Shown here piece by piece: positions 1-7,022 of a DNA stretch of 8,139 nucleotides. A program made the translations under genes and the position numbers. Location of the stretch: positions 1 through 8,139 of the forward strand of contig CAKSPZ010000009.1 of NCBI GenBank assembly GCA_934486635.1, in the 5' to 3' direction. This DNA is from an uncultured Eubacteriales bacterium (GTDB lineage: Bacteria > Bacillota > Clostridia > Oscillospirales > Acutalibacteraceae). The notes under the pieces were generated by a model. It saw only the letters and a list, made by a program, of their open reading frames with translations, was not told the origin of the DNA and did no database searches. Within the stretch, counting starts at the first letter, position 1, and every line of letters starts with the position of its first letter.

Positions 1-22
1 TCTTTTTTACTACTTTTTTCAT
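1..22 (-). CDS. 5' end of an unidentified gene running off the left edge
   Basis: An ATG at position 22 on the minus strand opens a reading frame whose visible residues are MKKVVKK. A GGAG ribosome binding site (28-31) in an A-rich stretch sits 5 nt upstream, which is a good arrangement for Bacillota. The start lies just downstream of the terminator that ends the topoisomerase unit, so this is probably the first visible gene of the next unit, or it is reached by read-through. The lysine-rich start would suit a signal peptide or a small basic protein, but seven residues do not allow a functional call. Confidence 0.55.
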
Positions 23-54
23 TTTTTCTCCTTTTTTTCTGTTATTTTATTATC

Positions 55-93
55 AAAAAAATAGGAGCGGCGCACTATGTAGTGCGCCGCTCC
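55..93 (-). terminator. Strong intrinsic terminator after the topoisomerase IV unit
   Basis: A perfect inverted repeat pairs 64-77 with 80-93 (arm GGAGCGGCGCACTA), with only two central bases, so about 12-13 pairs form around a small loop. On the minus strand the hairpin is followed at once by TATTTTTTT (from 63 down to 55). It lies 10 nt after the stop codon of the 121-residue gene. The stem is much more GC-rich than its surroundings. The plus-strand side is also T-rich (TTTGCTTTTTT), so some bidirectional activity is possible, but the minus-strand reading is the better one. Confidence 0.9.
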
Positions 94-103
94 CTTTGCT
101 TTT

Positions 104-469
104 TTAATATAATTTTTTTAAATGATTTATTCCGTCTACTATTTCGTCTTTAGAATAATTATGTTTTTTCAATGCATCCTCATCATATTTATTAGCTTCA
201 TTAAAAAAATATAGTGCCAATTCAAATTTTTTAGCTGTTTTCTTTTCATTTATTGAATTGAATATTAAATTCTCTGCTTCATTAAATTTCATTTCACTAA
301 CATATTTTTTTATCATTCTTTCTAAAATATCATCTTCCATTGAATCTACTGCATTTTCTTCTTGTTCTATATCTAAAATAGTTTTAACCTTATCTTTTCC
401 AAAAAGTATTGCTGCAAATGTATTTGATATTGCTTCTATTTGTCTTTCCATATAATCCTTTTTAAACAT
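104..469 (-). CDS. Small helical protein, DUF6483-like, last gene of the topoisomerase IV unit
   Basis: This is a complete 121-residue protein starting MFKKDYMERQIEA and ending at TAA. The start is supported by GGAG (477-480) 7 nt upstream. It is rich in Glu, Lys, Asp and Asn, has no signal peptide or membrane segment, and looks almost entirely helical. Residues about 50-95 read like paired helices of a TPR-like fold (YVSEMKFNEAENLIFNSI, then FELALYFFNEANKYDEDAL). The opening MxKxDYxxRxIE pattern and length resemble the uncharacterised DUF6483 family of Clostridia; this is a recollection of the family, not a search result. Only 17 nt separate it from the subunit A stop codon, and it is followed by a terminator, so it is very probably co-transcribed with topoisomerase IV. 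It has no known catalytic motif, and its role is unknown. Confidence 0.85.
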   Translation of the reverse strand: MFKKDYMERQIEAISNTFAAILFGKDKVKTILDIEQEENAVDSMEDDILERMIKKYVSEMKFNEAENLIFNSINEKKTAKKFELALYFFNEANKYDEDALKKHNYSKDEIVDGINHLKKLY

Positions 470-486
470 AATAAAACTCCTTTTTA

Positions 487-2721
487 CTATAAAGTCAATT
501 GTTCTACTTGATTATCTTTATGTCTAGGTAAACTTCCTGTCGCAGGTAAATTTTTAGGTCTATATCTATTTTCATCATTTATCTGACCATTCTTGTAATC
601 ATCTACATTTAACAAACGCTGACTTTTTCTCAAGCTCATAACAGCTACACCTTGCGTAGTTTTTGTAGTCTTTACCTGTAACATATCCGTATTTATTATT
701 AACATTCTACCTGATGATGCCGTTAATAGTAAATCTTTATCTGAAATTATATGCTTTATTGCTACCACATTAGATTTATCAGAATACGCATTAATTAACT
801 TTTTTCTATTATTTTTAGTTTTATATACACTTAAATCAAGTTTAGCCACTTTACCGTTTTCAAAGAAAAATAAAACATTTCCACTATAATCTTTCGTAGA
901 AATCATATAGACTACTTCTTCATCTTCATCTAAATCTAACTTAGTTTTTATATATTCGCCCAATACACTAGCTTTTGTATCTTGAAATTCAAATACCTTC
1001 GATTTATAAACCTGCTGTTTATTTGTAAAAAACAGCAAATCAAAATTATTATTAGATTCTATTTTTTGTATTACTTCATCTCCTTCTTTAAGTTTTTGCT
1101 CACTATTCATCCTTAAAGACTGTGGAGTAATTTTTTTGAAATAATTATTCTTTGTAAGGAATAAATACACAGGATAATCCTTTATTTCCGCTCCTATATC
1201 TTCTAATTCTAAATCATTTTTGTATATTAACATAGTTTTTCTCGGACCACCATATTTCTCCGAAACCACGCGTAATTCTTCTGCAATAATTTCTTTTACC
1301 TTTGCATCATCATTTAAAATGGATTCTAAATATTCAATATATTCTTTTAAACTTTTTATTTCATCTGTTCGCTTTAAAATATATTCTTTATTTAAATGTC
1401 TTAACTTTATTTCAGCTACATAATCGGCTTGTTTTTCATCTATTGAAAAACCTTCCATTAAATTTGGAACAACCATTGACTCTTCTTTAGTATTTCTTAT
1501 AATTTCTATAGCTTTATCGATATCTATAAGAATTTTCTTTAATCCTTCTAAAAGATGCATCTTACTTTTTTTCTTCGATAAATCAAATTGTGTTCTTCTC
1601 TTTACACAATCCTGTCTAAATCGTATCCATTCATTTATTAAAGCTTTTACTCCTAATACACGCGGAGAACCATCTATTAACACATTAAAATTACAAGAAA
1701 AGGAATCTTCAAGTGTTGTAAACTTATATAATTTTTGCATTAATTTATCTGGATTTACATTTCTTTTTAAATCTATAGTTATTTTTAGTCCTTCAATACC
1801 TGTTTCATCACGTACATCTGAAATTTCTCTTATTGAACCTTTTTTTATAAGTTCTATTATTTTTTCTATAATAGCTTCCGAGGTGGTTGTTGGTGGTATA
1901 CTACTAATATCAATACAATTTTGTTCTTTGTCGTATGTATACCTTGCTCTTATTTTTATACTTCCTCGTCCTGTTTTATATATATCACTCATTATTTTTT
2001 CATCGTATATTATATTTCCACCGCCGGGAAAATCAGGTGCTAAAATAACTTTACTTATATCAGCTTGAGAATCTTTTATCAACATAATAGTAGCGCGGCA
2101 GACCTCCTTTAAATTAAAAGGACAAATAGAACTTGCCATACCTACAGCTATTCCTGTATTAGCATTAACAAGAATGGATGGAAAACTAGCCGGTAAAAGT
2201 GTCGGTTCCTTTAAAGTATTATCATAATTGTCTACAAAGTCTACTGTATCTTTGTCTATATCTTTAAAAAGTTCTTCGCAAATATCATCTAATCGAGCTT
2301 CCGTATATCTTGATGCCGCACACATCATATCTCTTGAATAAAACTTTCCAAAGTTACCTTTTGAATCTACATAAGGATGAAGTAAAGCTTCATATCCCCT
2401 ACTAAGACGTACCATTGTATCATAAATAGCACTATCTCCATGTGGGTTAAGTTTCATAGTTTGTCCAACTATATTAGCTGATTTTGTTCTTGTTGGCCCC
2501 AAAAGGCCCATTTTATACATTGTAAAAAGTAATTTTCTATGTGACGGCTTAAACCCATCTATTTGGGGGATTGCTCTTGAAAGTATAACACTCATAGCAT
2601 AAGGCATATAATTTTTTTCCAATGTATTAGCTATTTTTTGTTCTACTATTTCCCCTGCTCCATTTATTACTCCGTGACTTTTATTAACACTTCTAGTTGT
2701 ATTTTTTTTCTTTGACGGCAT
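487..2721 (-). CDS. parC: DNA topoisomerase IV subunit A (type IIA, DNA breakage-reunion subunit)
   Basis: This subunit cuts and rejoins DNA in a type IIA topoisomerase and pairs with the ATPase subunit encoded just upstream. The winged-helix/tower core is plain. It has YAMSVILSRAIPQIDGFKPSHRK near the N-terminus, the NPHGDSAIYD quinolone-determining stretch (Ser97, Asp101 in a 744-residue numbering), and SRYTEARL with the catalytic Tyr139 preceded by Arg138. LVNANTGIAVGMAS (184-197) follows. The C-terminal part (about 500 onward) looks like a beta-pinwheel with only a degenerate box around TTQGVAV (688-694). It lacks the gyrase-type QRRGGKG box, which favours topoisomerase IV over gyrase. 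An upstream in-frame ATG at 2742 exists (751 residues) but has no ribosome binding site. The ATG at 2721 has GGAG 11 nt upstream, so it is preferred, though not decisively. The stop is TAG. Confidence 0.93.
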   Translation of the reverse strand: MPSKKKNTTRSVNKSHGVINGAGEIVEQKIANTLEKNYMPYAMSVILSRAIPQIDGFKPSHRKLLFTMYKMGLLGPTRTKSANIVGQTMKLNPHGDSAIYDTMVRLSRGYEALLHPYVDSKGNFGKFYSRDMMCAASRYTEARLDDICEELFKDIDKDTVDFVDNYDNTLKEPTLLPASFPSILVNANTGIAVGMASSICPFNLKEVCRATIMLIKDSQADISKVILAPDFPGGGNIIYDEKIMSDIYKTGRGSIKIRARYTYDKEQNCIDISSIPPTTTSEAIIEKIIELIKKGSIREISDVRDETGIEGLKITIDLKRNVNPDKLMQKLYKFTTLEDSFSCNFNVLIDGSPRVLGVKALINEWIRFRQDCVKRRTQFDLSKKKSKMHLLEGLKKILIDIDKAIEIIRNTKEESMVVPNLMEGFSIDEKQADYVAEIKLRHLNKEYILKRTDEIKSLKEYIEYLESILNDDAKVKEIIAEELRVVSEKYGGPRKTMLIYKNDLELEDIGAEIKDYPVYLFLTKNNYFKKITPQSLRMNSEQKLKEGDEVIQKIESNNNFDLLFFTNKQQVYKSKVFEFQDTKASVLGEYIKTKLDLDEDEEVVYMISTKDYSGNVLFFFENGKVAKLDLSVYKTKNNRKKLINAYSDKSNVVAIKHIISDKDLLLTASSGRMLIINTDMLQVKTTKTTQGVAVMSLRKSQRLLNVDDYKNGQINDENRYRPKNLPATGSLPRHKDNQVEQLTL

Positions 2722-2732
2722 ATCTTCTTCAA

Positions 2733-2736
2733 CTCC
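2733..2736 (-). promoter_or_regulatory. Ribosome binding site for parC that favours the inner start
   Basis: GGAG on the minus strand lies 11 nt before the ATG at 2721. The spacing is somewhat long, but it is the only Shine-Dalgarno-like sequence near either candidate start. The ATG at 2742 is preceded by AT-only sequence. The site falls inside the 38-nt gap after the parE stop if the inner start is used. Confidence 0.5.
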
Positions 2737-2759
2737 GTACATTTAATTTTTAAATAATA

Positions 2760-4742
2760 TTAACTAACATCCGCCGCATCAATATACAAATGGCCATTCT
2801 CCACTATAAATTCTTTACGACCAGTTATATTATCTCCCAGTAATACATCGAACATATTTGCTGTACGTTCTGCTTCTTCTGGCATAACTTTAATAAGCCT
2901 TCTTGTCTGTGGATTCATTGTAGTAAGGTTCATCATGTCAGGTTCATTTTCGCCAAGACCTTTAGATCTTTGTACTGTATACTTTTGGTTACCTATTGCT
3001 AAAATAAAATCATCTTTTTCTTTTTCCGTATATGCAAAATACGTTTCATCTTTTGTATTTATTTCATAAAGAGGTGATTCTGCAATAAATATTTTCCCTT
3101 CTTCAATAAGCTTTGGAGTTAATCTATATATCATTGTAAGCAAAAGTGTCCTTATTTGAAACCCATCAACATCAGCATCTGTACAAAGTATAACTTTATT
3201 CCATTTTAAAAGATTAATATCAAATGAAGCTAAATCTTTGTTAGCTTTTGATTTTATTTGAACTCCACATCCCAATACTTTTATAAGGTCTGTAATTATA
3301 TCACTTTTAAATATTTTATTATAATCCGCTTTTAAACAATTTAAAATTTTTCCTCTTATGGGTATAATGGCTTGAAAATTTGGGTCTCTTGCCTGTTTAC
3401 AGGCACCTAAAGCCGAATCACCTTCCACTATAAAAAGTTCTCTTTCATTTATATCACGACTTCTGCAATCAACAAACTTAGCTACTCTGCTTGTTATATC
3501 CATATTACTAGTTAATTTTTTCTTTATATTAAGACGTGTTTTTTCAGCGTCTTCACGGCTTCTTTTATTTACTAACACCTGTGTGGCTATTTTATCCGCA
3601 TCAAAAGGATTTTCTATAAAATAAACTTCTAATTGATGCCTAAACATTTCTACCATAGCATCTTGTATGCCTTTATTGGTTATTGATTTTTTAGTTTGAT
3701 TTTCATAAGAAGTTACATTTGAAAACGATGATACTACTATAACTAAGCAGTCCTCAACATCTGCAAAGGTTATTTTGCTTTCATTTTTATTATACTTTCC
3801 ATTTTGTTTTATATAAGAATCTATCTGATATACAAACGCATTCTTTACGGCCTTTTCTGGCGCTCCACCATATTCGAGCCAACTTGAATTATGGTAATAT
3901 TCCGATAAACTAACCTTATTTGAAAAAGCAAATGAAACACTTATCTTCGTTTTGTAAAATGGTTTATCTTCTCTATCTCTTACCTTTTTTTCTCCCTCAA
4001 AAAACTGAACTGGAGTTAAAAAATCATCGCCAACTATTTCTTTAACATGATCAACTATTCCATGTTCATACTTGAACTCAGTAGTAACAAGTTCACCCTT
4101 ATCTTGATACTTAAAAATAAATTTTAACCCTTTATTTACTATAGCTTGTCTTTTGATTATATCAAGAAAATATTCCGGATCAATAGATATATCAGTAAAA
4201 ACTTCTAAATCTGGTTTCCAACGAATTTTAGTTCCTGTATCTTTTTTGTTATAAGGAAGTTTGTGTAAACCACCTACATTTTCACCTTTTTCAAAGTGCA
4301 ATGAATAAATAAAGCCATCCCTTTTTATTTCAACATCCATATACTCAGAAGAATATTGTGTTGAACATAACCCTAATCCATTTAGTCCAAGAGAATATTC
4401 ATAATTCTCCGAAGAGTTATTGTTATATTTTCCACCTGCATATAGCTCGCAAAATACTAATTCCCAATTATATCTATTTTCATTGTTATTATAGTCAACC
4501 GGTATACCTCTTCCATGGTCCTCTATTTCAATTGAATGATCCTCAAATAAAGTAACAACTATTTCTTCTCCATATCCTTCTCTCGCTTCATCTATTGAAT
4601 TTGATAAAATTTCAAAAGCAGAATGCTGACAACCCTCTATTCCATCTGAACCAAATATAACTGCCGGTCTTTTTCTTACCCTATCAGCTCCTTTTAGTGC
4701 TGATATACTGTCATTTCCATAAGTTGTAGATTTTAATTTCAT
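2760..4742 (-). CDS. parE: DNA topoisomerase IV subunit B (GHKL ATPase with Toprim domain)
   Basis: This is the ATPase subunit of a type IIA topoisomerase, 660 residues long, which matches the ParE/GyrB range. The GHKL ATPase domain shows FEILSNSIDEA (Glu44, Asn48), IEDHGRGIPVD (Asp75, Arg78), YAGGKY (101-106) and the lid GLNGLG (119-124). The transducer domain carries QTKK with Lys351. The Toprim domain has VEGDSA (Glu440), PIRGKILN (461-468) and DADVDG (Asp522, Asp524, Asp526). QRSKGLGE (591-598) and TTMNPQTRRLIKV close the C-terminus. The ATG at 4742 is chosen because GGAGG lies 6 nt upstream. A longer frame back to 4820 would translate the promoter and adds nothing family-like. Some signature positions differ from textbook GyrB/ParE (Asn for His in GLHGVG, Leu after EGDSA), suggesting a divergent lineage. 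It is followed by parC with a 38-nt gap. Confidence 0.94.
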   Translation of the reverse strand: MKLKSTTYGNDSISALKGADRVRKRPAVIFGSDGIEGCQHSAFEILSNSIDEAREGYGEEIVVTLFEDHSIEIEDHGRGIPVDYNNNENRYNWELVFCELYAGGKYNNNSSENYEYSLGLNGLGLCSTQYSSEYMDVEIKRDGFIYSLHFEKGENVGGLHKLPYNKKDTGTKIRWKPDLEVFTDISIDPEYFLDIIKRQAIVNKGLKFIFKYQDKGELVTTEFKYEHGIVDHVKEIVGDDFLTPVQFFEGEKKVRDREDKPFYKTKISVSFAFSNKVSLSEYYHNSSWLEYGGAPEKAVKNAFVYQIDSYIKQNGKYNKNESKITFADVEDCLVIVVSSFSNVTSYENQTKKSITNKGIQDAMVEMFRHQLEVYFIENPFDADKIATQVLVNKRSREDAEKTRLNIKKKLTSNMDITSRVAKFVDCRSRDINERELFIVEGDSALGACKQARDPNFQAIIPIRGKILNCLKADYNKIFKSDIITDLIKVLGCGVQIKSKANKDLASFDINLLKWNKVILCTDADVDGFQIRTLLLTMIYRLTPKLIEEGKIFIAESPLYEINTKDETYFAYTEKEKDDFILAIGNQKYTVQRSKGLGENEPDMMNLTTMNPQTRRLIKVMPEEAERTANMFDVLLGDNITGRKEFIVENGHLYIDAADVS

Positions 4743-4748
4743 AATTAA

Positions 4749-4753
4749 CCTCC
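4749..4753 (-). promoter_or_regulatory. Ribosome binding site that sets the parE start
   Basis: GGAGG on the minus strand lies 6 nt before the ATG at 4742. This is close to ideal, so the 26 extra residues of the longest open frame are not expected to be translated. Confidence 0.88.
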
Positions 4754-4777
4754 ATTTAAATGACCTTACATCATATA

Positions 4778-4807
4778 ATCCTACTGCAAAAGTTAAAACA
4801 TTGTCAA
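4778..4807 (-). promoter_or_regulatory. Putative sigma-A promoter for the parE-parC-DUF6483 unit
   Basis: A perfect TTGACA -35 box (4802-4807) is followed after 18 nt by TAGGAT (4778-4783), a 4-of-6 match to the -10 consensus. Transcription would start near 4771, giving a leader of about 30 nt that contains the parE ribosome binding site. The weak -10 and 18-nt spacer leave some doubt. The location between the upstream terminator and the gene start fits well. Confidence 0.55.
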
Positions 4808-4875
4808 GTTTGAAAAACAAAAAAGAGAAATGTTCTACAAAATATTTTTATACAGATACATTAAATAGTTCTTAA

Positions 4876-4907
4876 TAAAAAAAGATTCCTTTATTATAAA
4901 GGAATCT
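4876..4907 (-). terminator. Intrinsic terminator after manA
   Basis: An 11-bp perfect inverted repeat (4883-4893 with 4897-4907, arm AGATTCCTTTA) encloses a 3-nt loop. On the minus strand it runs into a TTTTTTT tract (4883-4877). It lies about 50 nt after the manA stop and ends the glycosyltransferase-manA unit before the parE promoter. The rest of the 212-nt gap between manA and parE holds only that promoter and the parE ribosome binding site. Confidence 0.87.
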
Positions 4908-4954
4908 AATTATAATACTAAATCATAAAAATATATATTTGCTTTTATAACATT

Positions 4955-5908
4955 TTAAACTTCACTTATTAATACTTTACAATAGCCTTTTATCGTATAA
5001 TTTTTTATTTTTGCAGCTATAAAGAAACTATCTCCTTTTTTAAAGTTATATTCTATTCCATTACTTTCTATCATACCATTTCCATCTATAAATTGAATAA
5101 TATTGAAAGTCTCTTCATTCTTTTCAAAAGATTTAGTTTCTTTAATATCATACTCATTAATTTTAAAATATTTGCAGTCAAATTTTGAAAAATTATTTTT
5201 TAATTTTTCGTCTGGTATTGTTTTATTAAAGTTTAATACATCTTTTGCTCGTTCTATATGCAATTCTCTCAAATTACCATTACAGTCTTTTCTGTTATAA
5301 TCATAGACTCTAAAGGTAGTATTTGAATTTTGTTGTATCTCAGCTACTAATGTCCCACTACCTAATGCATGTATTGTTCCCGCCGGAATATAATATGCTT
5401 CACCTTTTTTTACTTTTATTTTATTAAGCATATCACATACTTTATTCTTTTTTAAATTATCTAAAAATTCTTTTTGAGTTATATCTTTGTTAAAACCATA
5501 ATATATATGAGCATCTTTTTGGCAATCTACGATGTACCAAAATTCTGACTTGCCTCTTTCTCCATTAGTCTTATCAGCTTTTTCATCAGAAGGATGAACT
5601 TGTATTGATAAATCCTTTTCAGCGTCTATCAATTTAATTATTAACGGAAAAGCTTCATTGTTTAAAGCCCTTTTCCCTAAAAAGTTAATCTTATCTGTTT
5701 CTACTACTTCTTTTAATGTTTTATTTTTATACAATCCATTTTCAATTTTAGTCAAACCATCATCATTGCAAGAAACTTCCCAACTTTCTGCAATCACACT
5801 TTTGTCACTATTTTTGTTAAAAGATCTTAAATTTTTGCCTCCCCAAAGATAGTCCTTATATACTGGACACATTTTCATTGGATAAAACTTCAACTGCTCT
5901 TTGATCAT
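4955..5908 (-). CDS. manA: Mannose-6-phosphate isomerase, class I (short Bacillota form)
   Basis: This zinc enzyme interconverts mannose-6-phosphate and fructose-6-phosphate in the cytosol, linking mannose use to glycolysis and to GDP-mannose supply. The protein is 317 residues from the chosen ATG, matching the short Bacillota form (about 315). It shows VYKDYLWGG near the N-terminus, SIQVHPSD with zinc ligands Gln103 and His105, SEFWYIVD with Glu122, and IPAGTIHALGSG with His180. QNSNTTFRVYDYNRKD carries the catalytic Arg200. The C-terminal cupin half (about 235-317) is more divergent but complete. A GTG at 5917 extends the frame by three residues but lies against its own ribosome binding site. 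The ATG at 5908 has GGAAG 8 nt upstream. It follows the glycosyltransferase after a 17-nt gap, so the two are probably co-transcribed. Confidence 0.95.
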   Translation of the reverse strand: MIKEQLKFYPMKMCPVYKDYLWGGKNLRSFNKNSDKSVIAESWEVSCNDDGLTKIENGLYKNKTLKEVVETDKINFLGKRALNNEAFPLIIKLIDAEKDLSIQVHPSDEKADKTNGERGKSEFWYIVDCQKDAHIYYGFNKDITQKEFLDNLKKNKVCDMLNKIKVKKGEAYYIPAGTIHALGSGTLVAEIQQNSNTTFRVYDYNRKDCNGNLRELHIERAKDVLNFNKTIPDEKLKNNFSKFDCKYFKINEYDIKETKSFEKNEETFNIIQFIDGNGMIESNGIEYNFKKGDSFFIAAKIKNYTIKGYCKVLISEV

Positions 5909-5916
5909 TCTTAACA

Positions 5917-5921
5917 CTTCC
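5917..5921 (-). promoter_or_regulatory. Ribosome binding site for manA
   Basis: GGAAG on the minus strand lies 8 nt before the ATG at 5908 and overlaps the alternative GTG codon at 5917, which rules against the GTG as the start. It sits in the short gap after the glycosyltransferase stop codon. Confidence 0.65.
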
Positions 5922-5925
5922 AGAT

Positions 5926-6882
5926 TTAAATATTATAAAATTGTTTTATATCGTCCAAATAACCTGTTTTCTCTGCATAGTCCCACCATAGTTCTGCTTG
6001 ATTAAAATTTAAATTTTTCCATGGTTTTACAACACAGTGTAATATTATTGGATTTTTATATGCATTTTTTATTTCTGATTTACTATATCGATTTTTTGCA
6101 ATTAATTTTGAAGCATACATTTTTGCTGATTCCATATCACTAAAATTAAAGATACCGTATTTAGCTGGCAAAACTCCTGTTTTATCTCCACAAACTACGT
6201 TTATAACTGTTTGATCATGTTGCTTTAATTTTTCATTATTTAATTCTATAAATTCATTAAACTTATCTTCTACCTTATCTTTTCTAAGATCTTTAAGATT
6301 TACAAGCATTACTCCAGAACATATATAATGATCATTTTCTATGCCAAAGTCTTTAGTTCCATTTATGTTGTTATCTAAAAAACCCTTATAATAATAGTTT
6401 TTCATATCAATATTAAATAACTTAGTTAAATCATCAAAGATTAATGTATCTCCATCCAACCAAATAATCTTATCTAAATTTGGCAATAAATTTGACAATG
6501 ATAATCTATAATATGCAGGAGTAGTTATATGTCCCTTATCATTAGCATTTTTATATTTATCTTGCATATCTATTAACTTTATTCTACATCTATTATATTT
6601 TTCTTCTAAATTTAGTATTTTATTTTTATTTTCTTGCGTAAACTCACCGGGAGTCATAATGTAAATATCATAATTAGTTTTTTCATTTGAGTTAACCATT
6701 AAAGAAGTTATAGATACAATTGTTGGATATGTATAATTATCATCAGCAGCCATTGCAATCGGTACTGTATGTTCATCCGTTATTTGATTTGCATTTACTA
6801 AAAAGGCTGTTGTACATATACCTAATACTATAACACATGTAAACATTATAAATAAGATTTTCTTTTTTAATATTTTCTTCAT
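5926..6882 (-). CDS. Family 8 glycosyltransferase with N-terminal signal or membrane anchor
   Basis: This is a 318-residue retaining glycosyltransferase of the GT8 (LgtC/glycogenin-like) type, which normally transfers glucose or galactose from a UDP-sugar. GT8 marks are VPIAMAADDNY (40-50), SITSLMVNS, TPAYYRLSLSNLLPNLDKIIWLDGD with the metal-binding DGD at 143-145, and ICSGVMLVNL (187-196). HDQTVINVV (222-230) and LHCVVKPWK with His282 (281-289) follow. Residues 1-8 are MKKILKKK, followed by a hydrophobic run (about 9-30) ending VNANQ. This is a typical signal peptide or N-in membrane anchor, so the catalytic domain is predicted outside the membrane, which is unusual for this family. The ATG at 6882 is chosen because GAGGTG lies 6 nt upstream and the promoter ends just before it. 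A longer frame to 6963 would run through the promoter and a terminator. Donor and acceptor cannot be told from sequence. Confidence 0.88.
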   Translation of the reverse strand: MKKILKKKILFIMFTCVIVLGICTTAFLVNANQITDEHTVPIAMAADDNYTYPTIVSITSLMVNSNEKTNYDIYIMTPGEFTQENKNKILNLEEKYNRCRIKLIDMQDKYKNANDKGHITTPAYYRLSLSNLLPNLDKIIWLDGDTLIFDDLTKLFNIDMKNYYYKGFLDNNINGTKDFGIENDHYICSGVMLVNLKDLRKDKVEDKFNEFIELNNEKLKQHDQTVINVVCGDKTGVLPAKYGIFNFSDMESAKMYASKLIAKNRYSKSEIKNAYKNPIILHCVVKPWKNLNFNQAELWWDYAEKTGYLDDIKQFYNI

Positions 6883-6888
6883 AAACAT

Positions 6889-6894
6889 CACCTC
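6889..6894 (-). promoter_or_regulatory. Ribosome binding site that sets the glycosyltransferase start
   Basis: GAGGTG on the minus strand lies 6 nt before the ATG at 6882. The in-frame ATG at 6888 overlaps this site and so is a poor start. Confidence 0.82.
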
Positions 6895-6910
6895 ATATAC
6901 ACATTCATAC

Positions 6911-6939
6911 ATTATAAAACAAATTACAACATTTTTCAA
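6911..6939 (-). promoter_or_regulatory. Sigma-A promoter for the glycosyltransferase-manA unit
   Basis: TTGAAA (6934-6939) and a perfect TATAAT (6911-6916) are separated by exactly 17 nt. Transcription would start near 6904, about 22 nt before the ATG at 6882. This is the best promoter match in the window and lies just after the terminator of the preceding gene. No operator-like inverted repeat is visible around it. Confidence 0.82.
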
Positions 6940-6947
6940 ATACAATA

Positions 6948-6992
6948 TAAAAAACTTCCACACCAGATAACTAATCTTATGTGAAAGTTTTT
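6948..6992 (-). terminator. Intrinsic terminator after the beta-helix protein gene
   Basis: A 12-bp stem pairs 6951-6962 with 6980-6991, with one G-T wobble. The 17-nt loop can add a small inner AGAT/ATCT pairing. On the minus strand it runs into TTTTTT (6954-6949). It lies about 30 nt after the stop codon at 7023. The opposite flank is also T-rich (6988-6992), so bidirectional use is possible. Confidence 0.8.
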
Positions 6993-7022
6993 ACATTATA
7001 TTCAATTTATTAAAAAATTTAT

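Noticed and set aside
23..55. GATAAT near 47-52 on the minus strand as a -10 box for the left-edge gene
   Set aside because: The matching -35 position falls inside the terminator stem and shows no TTGACA-like sequence.
258..2068. Plus-strand open frames of about 61-67 codons inside the topoisomerase IV unit
   Set aside because: All are antisense shadows of strongly supported genes, of low complexity, without convincing start signals.
487..4742. Calling the pair gyrase (GyrA/GyrB)
   Set aside because: The subunit A C-terminus lacks a QRRGGKG-type box. Topoisomerase IV is favoured, though a genome-wide check for a second pair would settle it.
4743..4820. N-terminal extension of ParE back to 4820
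   Set aside because: It would translate through the TTGACA/TAGGAT promoter and the GGAGG site, and the extra 26 residues match nothing in the family; the ATG at 4742 has ideal signals.
4743..4954. A riboswitch or small RNA in the manA-parE gap
   Set aside because: The gap is explained by a terminator, a promoter and a ribosome binding site; no conserved leader structure is visible and the predicted leader is only about 30 nt.
6883..6963. N-terminal extension of the glycosyltransferase back to 6963
   Set aside because: This stretch contains the TTGAAA-17-TATAAT promoter and reaches into the upstream terminator hairpin, and the ATG at 6882 has a well-placed ribosome binding site.
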